Shown here one piece after another: positions 1 through 11,330 of a DNA stretch of 64,000 nucleotides. Position 1 is the first letter of the stretch. The number at the start of each line of letters is the position of its first letter. The stretch is from Vitellaria paradoxa. Lineage: Eukaryota > Streptophyta > Magnoliopsida > Ericales > Sapotaceae. The translations under genes were made by a program, and so were the position numbers. Below the pieces are notes generated by a model. That model worked only from the letters and a program-made list of their open reading frames with translations, ran no database searches and was not told where the DNA came from. The stretch spans positions 15,615,228 to 15,679,227 of the forward strand of contig CM034241.1 of assembly GCA_019916065.1 (NCBI GenBank). Reading direction: 5' to 3'.

Positions 1-1110
1 CTGTCTCCTTTCTAGTTATCAAGATAAAATCTAAGTCATCTAACCTCAATGCTCACCATTTACTTTTTTGTAAATAAGTTGCTATAGAACCTTGTTATGC
101 CTTGCCTAATCACTTCTACTTCCTTATACACTCCTTCGTCTGTCGTGATCTTAAAAATTTCATTCAATCTTCTATATGAACTTTCTATTTTTTTGGAAGA
201 AATTGGTGCTCTTATCATATTTCCTTAGCCAAAAGAATCCAAATTTCTGCCACCAATTGATTTTTTGCATACTTGCAAGCTTGCCAAACTCTGATCTCCA
301 TTGGTTTTTAGCTTCAAGCTCTTTAAGAAAAATTTGACCTATCTCTTTTTGATCCATCCTCTCAATGTCTTCCATCAAGCCTCTATTTTTTATCCCACTA
401 GACCAAACCCCTTTCTGTTTGATGCTCCTAGATCTTTGTTTAGCCTCTTTAATTTCTGCATGAATCACGGTTCGTGTTACCCTTTTTCTTATAACTCCCT
501 CATCAATGAGTTACCCTATCCTTGAAATCGTCTATAAGTAACCACATATTTTCAAATCTAAATGGGATGGGGCCTCGCCTTATTCCTCCACTATCCAGAG
601 GATTTGGAGAGTGCTCAGACACCACCTAGGAAACGATCCTCTCAACTCCTTGAAATCAAGAACCGATCTAATCTGAAACAACTAATAGAATTTGACCAAG
701 TGAAGTCCCCTCTTTTCAAAGGCAAATATATTAACCCGATCTCCTCAGCACGATCATTAAACAACCTTATGGCTCTGGAAACTCCATCGTTACTCCTCCT
801 TTCTTCTATGAATCTAGTGATGTTAAAATCCCCTCCTACGTACTAAGGAAGATCCCATCTGAACATAATGCTGGGTAAATATTATCTAAAAGATTTTCTC
901 TATTGCACACTGGCCCATATACTACTATGAATTAACCCATCTTCGCAATTCTTAAATCTCTCGGATACATGAACATACCAATTCTAACTTTGCTAGGTCA
1001 AATTTCATCCATTCCATATTACCAAAACCCCACACGAAGCCCCTTTAGCTGGTAAGGCCAACCATTTCACCCATTTATTCTCCTAAATACCCTTTACTAC
1101 CTTAGCATCC
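1..1110 (-). pseudogene. L1-type LINE ORF2 fragment, endonuclease region (broken)
   Basis: Read on the minus strand, the region around 600-860 gives, across frame changes, pieces typical of the AP-endonuclease domain of plant L1-type ORF2: GGDFN (catalytic Asp/Asn), then FIEERRS, KRGDFTWSN and a degenerate SRLDRFL-like block. At 172-468 a piece with WLRKYDKSTNFF resembles the segment between endonuclease and reverse transcriptase. No frame stays open for the whole stretch. The reverse transcriptase would lie beyond the left edge of the window. The domain identity is inferred from family patterns. Confidence 0.72.
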
Positions 1111-1220
1111 ATCTTTCCATTTTATCTCCTAAATGCATACTAACTTGGCTTTCCAACATCTCAAAGGCTCCTTAATTGCTGCATTTTTCTCCTCATCATT
1201 AAGGCTACCAACTTTCTAAC

Positions 1221-1510
1221 TTATGAATTTTCATCCAATAACAAGAGTCCACCCTCGTTGCTCCCCCAAATTTCGATTGCCCCCTTTGCCTTTGGAACCA
1301 CTCTTCTTCCATAATTTAGTGAATATTTCAAATTCCTTAGCTCATTCATTCCCCTACTCTCCGACCTCTTCTTGACTTTGTTGTTAGCATATCTATCTGC
1401 AAGCCAACGCTCTTTTATAGTGGCAAAGATTCTCTGGATATCCTCCTCCATACTTTCATACAACACTCTAATGGTTTGCTTGAAATTAATAACCCTCTTG
1501 AGCACCTACT
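1221..1510 (-). pseudogene. LINE ORF1 tail / ORF2 leader fragment
   Basis: An open frame on the minus strand contains the run MNELRNLKYSLNYGRR. This resembles the linker between the ORF1 C-terminus and the start of the ORF2 endonuclease in plant L1-type LINEs. It lies between the endonuclease piece on the left and the ORF1 piece on the right, so the order fits a single minus-strand LINE. It is too decayed to be functional. Confidence 0.5.
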
Positions 1511-2072
1511 TAAATATTGCATTTGCATCGCCGTACACAGTGCCAGTGACTTAGCATCCTCCCTTTCACAACTGTTAGTAGGTGAAGCACTTTGCTAATA
1601 GATGGCATATTATGGCTTCCCAAATTCCACCATCTTCCCAAGCTTTACCCATAAGACTCCCATCTACCTTACCCCTATTTCTACAAGTGTGGCTTAATCT
1701 TTGACTAATCCTCTATCCTTTGGTGGAGCCCTTTTAGGCTTTTAACTCCTTTCTCAAACTATGCTATAGATCTCCAAGATGCTAGGTTGCACTCACAAGT
1801 CGAATCCTTAAAGAGAAGCCCAAATTGGTTTGTATAAAAAAGATCTCCCTAGGCCTTCTTAAATGCTTGATCTAGGCCCAGCAAAGGCATCTCTGCCTAA
1901 CAACTCCACCAACCCAATATCCTAACCTACATAAATGGAATGGATCTTATACCTTCAGAAGTCTTCCAAAACTTCCTCTCTCTTATTTCATGACGTGCCT
2001 CAGTGGGGTGCAAAACACACACATGCTTCCTCATCCTCTTCGGCTCCAGCATGCCACTTCTCTGTGCACCTA

Positions 2073-2700
2073 CTAGCTTTTAGTATGCAAATTGCCTTTG
2101 TTTGACCCACAATCGTAAGTCATAACACTCCCTCGATTTTCGGTGATAGCTGACATCGGGATCCACCTTCTGCCTATATTTACCTTCATCTTGGCCCATT
2201 TGAGGTTCTTACGAGCCCTTGTTGAGTCATTAATCTTAATCAAGCCCCTACAAATCTCTACAATTTCTGTAAGGATGTCCGCTGCCCATAGATGGAGACC
2301 CAAAATTCTTACCCATATCCCTTCTTCTCATCCTTCCTTAGAGCAGCATCCCCATTTGTGCCAGTAATCAATCAATAGTGGCTTGCCTTTTAGATTTCTT
2401 CTGCTTTTTCAAATATCTCTAGTTGCCTCCTTCAACTAGTTGGGCCCCCCCAAAAATCACACATTCACTCCTTTAAGCACCCAAATTCTCCCACCCACCT
2501 TTGAATTGCAAAAATCGCAGATATACCAACCAAGCATCTCTCTGGAAAGTCCCATTTGTAGTCCCTGGACCTCTATCCGCATGCACTCACTATCTTTTTT
2601 CCTTCCCTACAACAGGCTTTGAGCCATTGTCTTCTGCCATTTTCAAGATGAGGTTTTATTTTCATTTTAAGTTAATGTCATTTATTGAATTGAACAATTG
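2073..2700 (-). pseudogene. LINE ORF1 (DUF4283-like) fragment
   Basis: The minus-strand frame at 2073-2303 reads LHLWAADILTEIVEICRG followed by a segment with STRARKNLKWAKMKV. This is the pattern of the nucleic-acid-binding DUF4283-type ORF1 of plant L1 LINEs ('LHLW...I...G..I..D..T.....L.WA...V'). The 5' part towards 2700 is broken by stops. No poly-A tail is visible because the 3' end lies outside the window to the left. Confidence 0.6.
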
Positions 2701-3002
2701 TAATCACCTCATTTTTGCTCACCCCTTAGTACTATTCAAAATTTACTTTGACCATCACACATGATTATGCGCATTGAATTCATACACATACATGGTTTGG
2801 GCTACCTTAGGTTCAAAATACATCAACCTGATCCCTCTCTAGGGTATGTTGGCAACTTGGGTTATACATAAGCTTGGTCACAATGGTCTTAATGGACCAT
2901 CTTTGCACTAATCACCTCTCCCAAACAAGAGGTACCACGGTCTACATGACCATCCATTCCCTAGTTAAGTCACATCACATTATTAATGCCGAACAAATCC
3001 AA

Positions 3003-3276
3003 CAATATCATTTGTATACATAATGATTGTATATATCTAATTTACTTTCTCTTGATGCAAGATTCTCATAATAGCACAACACCATCCCTAGTGGAGCTCA
3101 CCTTTTATAAAGCATCCCGACAGAACATCTGATCAAGATTAACCTTATAAATTGCATTTAGTCTCTAAATCAGCATATAGAACTCCCTAGGAAACATCAT
3201 TGTTATACACACAGACATTTCACAAGACTAAGTGGAAACTAACTCGCATAAGATCATTACTCTTTGGTGGGTCTAA
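3003..3276. repeat. Direct duplication, copy 1 (~274 bp unit)
   Basis: The sequence from 3003 (ATATCATTTGTATACATAAT) recurs from 3277 with small differences. Copy 2 runs 3277-3412, is interrupted by the hAT-like element, and resumes at 5856-5990 ('ttagccttataaattgcattcag' equivalent to 3137 onwards). The uninterrupted copy 1 acts as a pre-insertion reference and fixes the borders of the hAT insertion. No coding potential was seen; the identity of the underlying repeat is unknown. Confidence 0.75.
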
Positions 3277-4415
3277 CGATATCATTTGTATACATAATGA
3301 TTGTATATATCTAATTTAATATCTCTTGAAGTAGGATTCTCATAATAGCATAACATCATCCCTAGCGGAGCTCACCTTTTGCAGAGCATCTCAGCGGAAC
3401 ACATGAATTAAGCCGGGCCATGTTTAGAAATTTAGAGGCTTTAGGCGAAACTCTTAGGGAGATCTAACCTGTATAATTCTTTATCTCATTCTTTTAACTT
3501 TTTGAGCTGAAAAATTGTTTATTAAAAAATTAAAAAAAATACTGAAATCAAATAGCCACACAAATAAAAAATTATAAATATGATGAAATTGATATATCAC
3601 AAACGTGGATGATAACTACTTGATATGTCAAAATAGGAATTGAATTTATAGAATGAAAAGATCATTATTCAATTATAATTCTTATCTTCATTGCATTCCA
3701 CAAATTCTTACTACATTTGTAATATATCAGAATAATTTATTTATATATTTTTTTTTATTTGTGTGGTTACTTCATTTCAGTATTTTATAATTTCTTAATA
3801 AATTGTGATATATTAAATCATTTTATTTATAATTTTTTTATTTGTGCAATTACTTGATTTCAATACTTTATAATTTTTTAATAAATGGTTTTGCAGCTCA
3901 AAAAGTTGAATGAGATAAGAAATTACAAAGGTTACCTCCAAATTTCTAGACATGACCCTGGATTGGATGACTAGAATTAGATTTGTAGAATGAAATTGAG
4001 ATAAGAATTAGATTTGGATGATGATCTAAGTTCACAAACGTGGATAACTGCTTGATGAAGATAAAAGGATTTGTAGAAATGTGGATAACTCCTAGACGAA
4101 AAGTGGATAACTATTTGATGAAGATAAGTACTAAATTAAATTTGAATTTGGATGATGAATGATGATTTGATATAGATACCATAGACGTAATGATTCAATA
4201 TAGATATGATTTTTTTTTTAAATTTTGGTTTAGTATTTATTATATAGAAATAAAATTAAAAAAATAATAATGCATTTAATGTATAGATAGAATTGTAAAA
4301 AGTTGAAAAGTTGTTAGACAATTTTTTAAATAAAATTAACAAATAATAATTAATACCTAAATAGAATTTTGATAGGTTTAAATATTATTTAGTATTTTAT
4401 TACTAATAAAAGTTT

Positions 4416-5767
4416 GGATAAAGTGCGAAAACCACCCTTATACTCTACTTTCGGTCTTACTTTGGTCTCAATTGTTTCAATCGTGATAGTTAAATCCTTA
4501 CACTTACACTTTTGGTCGAGTAACAATTAGGTCTCTCTGTTTGTTGCTCGTTACAAACCATTGTTAAGGCGAGGATAAAACCATCATTTCGGAAGATGGC
4601 TCACGTGGTATAGTGACGACATGGCACTACCATTAAGGTGAGGGAAAAACTATTATTTTTGCAAGATAGTCCACGTGGCAGAGTGATGACGTGACACCCT
4701 CAGATGACGTAGAAATTGTCTGCCATGTGTCAAAAGCTCACTCATCCACGTGTTGGAGATGGTTTATAAGGAGCCAATAATGAAACCAACTCACCAAGGG
4801 TTTGGTCTGTATAGGGTTCTTAGATAATATTTATATATATATTCAGAAGCTAAAGTGAATTCTCCCACATCTTCTATATAAATATTTATATAAATATATA
4901 CAAATATTATATATTTTAATATATATTATATAAATATATATAAATATTATAATGAGAGAGGATCTACTTTAGCTTTTTAATATATAAATTTTGTCTAGAA
5001 TCCTTACACAAACTAAGCCCTTGGTGAGTTGGTTTCGTTGCTAGTTTCTTATCGTTAAGATTCTTGGTTTGATTCTTGGGGGTAGCATAATTTATAATGT
5101 TTTATTTTTTTTAAAGTGAAACTATTTCATGGCTGCAACCCACATCAACCAACACCAGCATATATGGACAAGTAAGCGTCTGACACATGACAGACAGATA
5201 ATTCTCACCTCATTCAATGGTGTCACGTCATTACTCTGTCACGTGGACCATTAGCAATCTGATACATAGAGAACAATTAGCAATCTGACACATACCAGAT
5301 AGTCTTTATGTCATCACTATCACGTGAACCATCTTGCGAAATGACGGTTTTACCTTTGCCTTAACGGTGGTTGGGTGCCACGTCATTATTCTGCCAAGTG
5401 GACAATTAGTAATTTGACACATGGCGGACAGTCTCCATGTCATCACTTTGCCATGTAGACCATCTTGCGAAATGATGATTTTACCTTCCCCTTAATGGTA
5501 GTTTGTAATCGGTAACAAATAGAGGGACCTGGATAATTAGCAATTTGACACATGACAGACAGTCTCCATGTCATTACTCTGCCACGTGAGCCATCTTGCA
5601 AAATGATGGTTTTATCATCCCCTTAACAGTGGTTTGTAACCAGTAACAGATGGAGGGACCTGATCATTACTTGATCGAAAGTGTAGGGATTTGACTGTTG
5701 TAATTGAAATCATTGGGACCAAAGTGAGATCGAGGATAAAGTGTAAGGGTGATTTTTGTACTTACCC
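4416..5767. mobile_element. Mutator-like element (family A, copy 1), 9-bp TSD
   Basis: Long terminal inverted repeats of roughly 200 bp start GGATAAAGTGCG at the left and end in CTTACCC at the right. They are flanked by taaaagttt (4407-4415) and taaaagtct (5768-5776), a 9-bp duplication with one mismatch, as expected for MULEs. The right half (about 5170-5660) holds three or more diverged direct copies of subterminal sequence, recognisable by 'catcttgcgaaatgatg' and 'gacacatg.cagacagtct'. There is no transposase ORF, so the element is non-autonomous. It is related to the element at 55784-56877 by its TIRs. It is nested in the hAT-like element. Confidence 0.82.
4784..5034. mobile_element. Foldback (MITE-like) insertion inside MULE
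   Basis: AACCAACTCACCAAGGG at 4784-4800 returns as its exact reverse complement at 5018-5034. The similarity extends inwards (…'ttagataatatttatatat' against 'attttgtctagaatcc' inverted). The interior is A/T-rich. It looks like a ~250 bp palindromic miniature element inserted in the MULE interior, but no target duplication was resolved. Confidence 0.55.
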
Positions 5768-5999
5768 TAAAAGTCTTAATAAATTGGGCCTCTTTTTTTT
5801 GGAGCTCTAGGCGACCGCCTCATTGGCTTAGGGGTTGCGATGCCCTGAAATTAAGATTAGCCTTATAAATTGCATTCAGTTTTTAAATTAGCATATAAAA
5901 TTTCCTAGGAAACATCGCTGTCATGTAGTTAGATATTTCACAACACTAAGCACAAACAAACTACGACTAGTTTGATTCTCTATATAATACGTAGGCAGC

Positions 6000-6837
6000 C
6001 CTGTTAGGCTTGAGCCCTCACATTCCACGCATCATACGCATGTTTTTTTTTCCTTTTTTTTTTTTTTAAACTTTTAGGGTTATAATGTATTGACCATTGA
6101 AAGTTAGATATTACATTATGAGATTGAGATTGTGAAGATTGGAAAGGGACTCTAGACAATCGTAAGTTATTTAGGCGTGACAGTTCTGATGCGCGGTCGA
6201 ACCTTCGGCTCCACTATCTATGATTACACAAATCAATTAGAAGTCACTAACAAGGGGGTCATTTATCATTATTTTAAAAACATAGCAAAAACAATTTTAA
6301 ACCAAAGAATAAAACTAGGGTTTCTTGAGACACCCTTTTTTAAAGTGTCAGGTAGCGACTTTGAACATCTTTGTCATGGCCCTATTTAAACTTAAAAATC
6401 ATATTTTTACAAATCGGGCGATAAAGATGCTCACATCACAAATGGAGGCCCCCCAATTTATCGCGCCACGTATGGGTCTAGTTGCGACAACAATAGAATA
6501 CTGATTCTTCCTATACTTTACTACCAATATCACTTCAGGATATATACTTTTGTGCCTGTACATTAAATCAAGTTCTACTTTACCCATTTAGCCATTTATT
6601 ATTAAAAAATAATTGATAGTAAATGTGGACACATAATGTTTTTTGTCAGTAAATGTGAGAAAAATGAGAAAATGGAAATATCGAAATATATAGAGTAAAG
6701 TGAGACAATTTAAAGTACATGTTCTGAAGTAAAATTGATAATAAAACACGAGTATTAAGAATAATTTTCCTTCTATCCCTTTAAAAAGTAAGCACGATAA
6801 TCAAAGTACATAATATACATTCAAAATACATAATATT
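6000..6837. other. No recognised gene
   Basis: There is a T-rich run at about 6044-6067. Short open frames at 6177-6389 (+) and 6399-6587 (-) show no family signature. I see nothing that can be named. Confidence 0.4.
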
Positions 6838-7033
6838 TGAAGGTATTTTAGTCTTAGTAAAATTATATTATAAAAATTGTTGACTGTTTATATGTTTTTA
6901 TCTAACTTTTTTAACAAATTTTAAACGGAGTCACTTTTAAATAGATGAGGGGGTTAAAGTGTTAGGATTAATAAATGAATGAGGTAAATTAAAAATCATG
7001 CATAGTTGAAGGGATGTTAGTGTAATTAATCCT
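6838..7033. mobile_element. Half copy of a long-TIR element (related to 54641-55701)
   Basis: The stretch matches the right-hand terminus of the element at 54641-55701: both contain 'catagttgaagggatgttagtgt', preceded by 'gtgttagg.ttaata' and 'acttttaaata.atg'. The matching left terminus is not visible nearby, so this is a truncated copy or solo terminus. Confidence 0.6.
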
Positions 7034-7149
7034 TACATATATTATGAATATATGAATGCATTTGCGTGGTATTGGAACAATTCTATTGATAAGTAACAAG
7101 CCAAATGAAACAATACAACAAATATGAAGACGTGAAATACAAATGTGAT

Positions 7150-7595
7150 CTTTCTTTTGATTTTTAATAAATTTATTTTTATATTTATTTAACCTATTTA
7201 TGTAAATTAATTTTCATATTAAAAGAAAAAAATTCATCCAAAACTCAACAACTTACTCCATATTTATATTAAAAATGTCCATGTTTATATTTATTTATCC
7301 TATTCATCTAAATTAGTTTTCATATTGAAAAAAATAATTCATTCCAAACTCAAAAACTTACTCTATATTTATATTAAAATGGTCCACATTTTATATTTAT
7401 TTATCCTATTCGTCTAAATTAGTTTTCATCTTGAAAAAAATAGTTCGTCACAAACTCAAAAACTTACTCCATATTTATCTTAAAACAGTCCACGTTTTAT
7501 ATTTATTTAACTTATTCATCTAAATTAGTTTTCATATTAAAAAAATAGTTCATCCTGAACTCAAAACCTTACTCCATATTTATCTCCAAACTATT
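7150..7595. repeat. Tandem repeat, ~105 bp unit, 4 copies
   Basis: The anchor 'cttactcc/tatattta' starts at 7252, 7357, 7463 and 7568, giving spacings of 105, 106 and 105 bp. Each unit also carries 'taaattagttttcatattgaaaa' and 'tttatatttatttatcctatt' blocks. Copies differ at scattered positions. The unit is A/T-rich and shows no open frame through the array. Confidence 0.85.
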
Positions 7596-7599
7596 AACG

Positions 7600-7990
7600 T
7601 TTAACAATATTTAAGAACTCATCAACATTTGTCTCAACATATCACTCGGCGATGGCTCGTAGACTTATAGTATTAATGCTAGTGTTAAAAATATAACTGC
7701 CTAATAAGATAATGAAACGATTCACTCTAAATTTAAAATCATTTATCCATATCTTAACTACCTAACTTGTATTTGAATTTAAATTCTCAACATCGATCTT
7801 AATTTCCTGATTTATATTTGAAAACATCTAACTTCTTGGACTAGATTAGGATTTATAAATTCTAATCGTTCTTGTCCGGTAAGTAAGCAACGGAATTGGC
7901 TCCTTCCGTCCCTTCATTTTGCCACGACACAAGCTATGATATAATAGAATCTATCTATACCTCACTCAGTTTAGTCAAATTTTGTAGTAA
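7600..7990. other. No recognised gene
   Basis: A/T-rich unique sequence between the tandem array and the gypsy antisense ORF. The 3' LTR of the gypsy element would be expected here, but no copy of the 5' LTR sequence is visible. Confidence 0.4.
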
Positions 7991-8127
7991 GATATGGTTT
8001 AATGTTTGAGGCCTCGTTTCACTAACAGAAGTCAGTTCCTCGTGAATTCCGTTAGCTAGGTGTGGATCCTTTCCCTTCTCAGTAGTAAGTTTGCTCTTTT
8101 GAGGAGAAAGCCTTACTCTCGTTTAGT

Positions 8128-9123
8128 TTGAACATAGCTCGCAGGAGTCAAGGGGTTGTAGGGGCGACTCTAAAGAGAATTACAACAAGGAGAGCTTATG
8201 GACAAAAAATTTGCATTCTTGCGGCTTTTGCCACTTTTGATCAGTGTTCACAAGAGCGAGACGGTTCCATGTCTTACAATGTTCAAGCAGCATTCTTGTT
8301 GGAAGGATTTTTTAGGAGGCTCGAACACCTATTGAACATCCCTGAAGGATGGAACAACATGGTGAAGAAGGTGGCGATGTATGGAGGAAAATTTGGCAAT
8401 AGAACAAGGAGAAGGTAAAACTTGGCCTGATCGAGAGAAATATCCTCGACTAAGCTTATTAAGAACGTTGCTCACGATCTCGTTAAGGTATTAGTTTTTT
8501 AGTTTATATTGTTTCATTGTTCTCCCTTCATTGGTTTTCTTCCGTGCTAATCTTCCATTCTTGTTTACAGATCATGGTCTGGACTATTGATCTATCAAGT
8601 TGACATGTTGAGCTGAACCGTGATTATCTCCAGGAATGCTAGAAGAGCGCACACCTTTCTATCAAAGTGTCCTCCCTGGAGGAAGAGTTGGAGAAGGCCT
8701 AGGCCGAGGCTCATGCTGCTGTAGTTGAGCGAGAGAAGACCCTACTCGCTGGGGACGAGACAGTGGCCAACGCGGATAACTTATCAATGGTTTTAGCCGT
8801 CAAGACCGATTTGAAAGAGCAAGCCTCTAAAAGAGCTAAGGATGCTATCTAGGAGGCAGTTGAATTTTCAAAATAGATGCAAAAACTCAAGGCCAAGGCT
8901 ATTGAGAAATTCAAAGAAGGTGATGAAGGCCAAGATTGGCTCCCAAGGCTTATGAAGATGGCTTCGAAGATGCCAAGAAGGAGATCATTAAGCTGTGTCT
9001 TAACTTGGATCTCTCTGCGGTCATTGCCCTAAGTGGAGCAATCATTTCTCCTGCATCCGACCATGGTGACAGAGGCCAAGACAAGGAAAATTAGACTAAG
9101 TCTGGTCAGGGCAAGGGCCTTTA
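8128..9123 (+). pseudogene. Antisense additional ORF of the Tat-type element, with an intron (broken)
   Basis: This plus-strand ORF runs opposite to gag-pol. The first exon from ATG 8128 is open past a block with YNVQAAFLLEGFF. The frame reaches a stop at 8416, after which a good intron is visible: donor GTATTAG at 8488, branch-like 'gctaat', acceptor TTGTTTACAG ending 8570. After it, a helix-rich coiled-coil segment follows (SLEEELEKA, AEAHAAVVEREKTLLAG, KTDLKEQASKRAKDA) with in-frame TAG codons, then an acidic tail near LDLSAVIALS. This resembles the antisense 'gypsy-type transposon' proteins of Tat elements, whose role is unknown. The family match is by pattern only. Confidence 0.6.
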
Positions 9124-9399
9124 AGACTGATCTTTGTTCTTTTTCACTTTGTCTTTTGATCTCTTTTTTAAGGACAAAATTTTTGTACTTTAATTAGCTT
9201 GTGGGCCTCAGATGTTATGATATCTTCTGTCTCATTTAAGTGTTCTTTGTGCTATGATAAGTTTTATGTCTGATTCTTTGTAAAACTTATACTAGGTTAC
9301 TTGGTTTTTCACATACATGAGTGTCGAGCAAACTTTAACTAACCTATTCGATCTTTACGAAGTTAAGTATATCTAATCGGTTGATCCTTAAGGGCGACT

Positions 9400-9935
9400 T
9401 AGTATTGTCTGTCCCCATTGGCTTGCTGAGCTAAGCAGGCGATTTGGCCGATCGACCTTTAGAAGTCAATAAAGCATTGTTTGGCCCTTTGGCATCATAC
9501 ACCAAGCGGGTAGTCTGATTGGTTAAACTTCTTGAGATTGGCTAAGCATCATCTAGCCTTTTGGCTTCTTACAACAACTGGGCAATCTAGTTAATCAGCC
9601 TTTTGGGGTCGGCCAAGCGTCCTCTAGCCCTTTTTATACTAACCGAGCAATCTGGCTGGTCAGCCTCTTAGGGTTGGTCGAGCATCGTCCGGCCCTTTGA
9701 CTTCTTACGTCAAGCGGGTGATTTGGCTGGTTGGCCTCTTGGGGTCGGTCAAGCATTGTTTGGCCCTTTGATTTCTTATGTCAAGTGGGCGATCTAACTA
9801 GTCGGCCTCTTAAGGCCAATTGAGCATCATTTGGCCCTTTCGCTTCTTACGCTAAGAGGGCGACCCGGCTAGTCGGCCTCTTGGGGCTGGCCGAGCATCG
9901 TCTAGCCTTTTGGCTTCTTACGTTAAAAGGGCATC
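9400..9935. repeat. Tandem repeat in gypsy 3' untranslated part, ~71 bp unit
   Basis: The anchor 'ttctta' following 'ggccctttgg' recurs at 9702, 9773, 9844 and 9915, exactly 71 bp apart, with earlier, more diverged copies near 9566 and upstream. Each unit carries 'gcgggcgatctggctggtcgg' variants and 'cctcttggggtcggccgagcat' variants. About seven copies are present. It is G/C-richer than its surroundings. Tandem arrays in the 3' untranslated region are a known feature of Tat/Ogre elements. Confidence 0.85.
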
Positions 9936-10087
9936 TTCTGGCCTCCTCAACTTATAAGTTGATAGGCATTCTGTGGATTTCATAGGTACTAAACGATTGT
10001 TCTTGAAACACTTAGAAGAATTTGTTGAAATTTTCACATAGTTTATTAAGAATCAATGAAAAAAGAAAGTACATTTGCTCTTAAACA

Positions 10088-11096
10088 TAATAAATTTTCA
10101 AATGATCTGCATGCCATGGGTGAGGTAAAGCTTTTTCATTGAGGTCTTTCAGCCAATAGGTTCCTTTTCTTGAATAAACAGCCACTATGTATGGCCCATC
10201 CCAGTTCAGTCCTAACTTTTCTTCTCGAGCTTACCTTGTTGACTGATTGACCCTTTTCAAGACCAAGTCTCCAACTTTGAATTCCTTTGGTCTTACCTTT
10301 TTGCTGTAGTATTGCCTCATTTTTTGCTAGTAAGCTGTTACTCTAACAATCGTTTGTAGCCTCTTCTCTTTTAGTGGATCTAAAATGACTTCCATGGCTT
10401 CGTCATTTACCTTTGGATTATAGAGCTCGACCCTCAGACTTGGAAGATCGATCTTTACTTAAATCACTACTTTTGTTCCAAAGGCGAGAAAATAGGGTAT
10501 GCCCTGTTGGGGTCCATTTGGTAGTTCGGTAAGCCTCTAGTGTGCTTGGTAGTTCATTTTCCCATAATTATTTTGCTTTCTCAAGCTTTGTCTTGATGAT
10601 CTTCATAAGGGATCTATTAGTTATTCCCACTTGGCCATTGGCTTGAGAGTGTTCTGACATGGAATAATGGTGGCTAATGTTGAGCTGCTTGCAAAGTTTA
10701 TTGAACAGCCACCTTTCAAACTGTTTCCCATTGTCAGTGACCACTATCTTCAGGATTCCAAACTTGCAAATTATGCCCTGCAATAGAAATTTCTTCATGT
10801 TTTGCTCCGTTATGCTCGATAAGGCCTCAACTTCGACCCACTTAATGAAGTAGTCAAGCACCACCACTACAAACTTTCACTGACCTTTGCCTAAAAGGAA
10901 TCGGCTGACGATGTTAATTATTTATTCGGTAAAAGGCTAGGGGCTCTGGATCGGGTTCTTAAGGTGGTAGCCTTGGAATATTAGCGAATCATTAACACTT
11001 ATTAAACTTCTTTACCAAATTCTAGCATCATTTTCTATGGTTAGCCAGTAATATACAGCTCGCAGGAACTTCTTGGCTAGCACCTTCCACCCTGAG
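10088..11096 (-). pseudogene. Gypsy integrase (zinc-binding, core and C-terminal parts), catalytic Glu lost
   Basis: Minus strand. At about 11096-11030 a zinc-finger-like segment reads ENHSGWKVLAKKFLRA. The core at 10568-10867 contains VVLDYFIKWVE (first Asp region), VTDNGKQF (second Asp) and QANGQVGITNRSL. The last normally reads NGQVE with the catalytic Glu; here it is Gly. The C-terminal part at about 10090-10400 gives KEFKVGDLVLKRV, GPYIVAVYSRKGTYWL and ALPHPWHADHLKIYY, the usual end of Tat-type pol. Stops interrupt the frame between these blocks. Confidence 0.83.
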
Positions 11097-11119
11097 TGGT
11101 TTTCACAAATCCCTTCTTG

Positions 11120-11330
11120 AATCTCCCTCAGGATATAATCCGCCTCATTCTCCAAGCTATCCGAAGACCGGCTATAAGAGCCTTGTACTTGGCCTCATTG
11201 TTGGAAGTTGAAAAATTGAAATGCAAGGCGTACTTAATCTTATGGCCCTCTGGGGATACTAACACAATGCCAACTCTATTTGTATCCCGAGTTGAGGAGC
11301 CATCAACATTTAAAACCCAAGTTTGCTCAT
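11120..11330 (-). pseudogene. Second (archaeal-type) RNase H of Tat-type gypsy, truncated
   Basis: The minus strand reads VDGSSTRDTNRVGIVL, SPEGHKIKYALHF and NNEAKYKALIAGLRIA: the first Asp, the Glu region and the helix of the additional RNase H found in Tat/Athila elements. Directly after the LRIA block the sequence jumps to the segment before the integrase zinc finger, so most of the second half of this domain is deleted. The domain sits between the first RNase H and integrase, which is diagnostic of Tat. Confidence 0.78.

Larger units (their letters stand above)
3413..5847. mobile_element. hAT-like non-autonomous DNA transposon, 8-bp TSD, nested host of a MULE
   Basis: The insertion is bounded by 8-bp flanks gaattaag (3405-3412) and aaattaag (5848-5855), one mismatch, the duplication length of the hAT superfamily. 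Its ends are CCGGGCC at the left and GCCCTG at the right, a short imperfect inverted terminus. The right end contains the segment 'ctaggcgaccgcctcattgg', a type of terminus I associate with plant hAT elements. The left ~540 bp (3413-3960) is a foldback: the left end returns inverted at about 3936-3958. No transposase ORF is present. A MULE sits at 4416-5767. Borders are supported by the uninterrupted repeat copy at 3003-3276. Confidence 0.72.

Noticed and set aside
6177..6587. Open frames at 6177-6389 (+) and 6399-6587 (-)
   Set aside because: Short, without family signature; no splice or promoter context.
7600..8000. 3' LTR of the Tat-type element
   Set aside because: No match to the 5' LTR (15145-15659) is seen; it is probably deleted.
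9400..9935. CRISPR-like spaced repeats
   Set aside because: Units are contiguous diverged copies within a retrotransposon, without unique spacers, in a plant genome.
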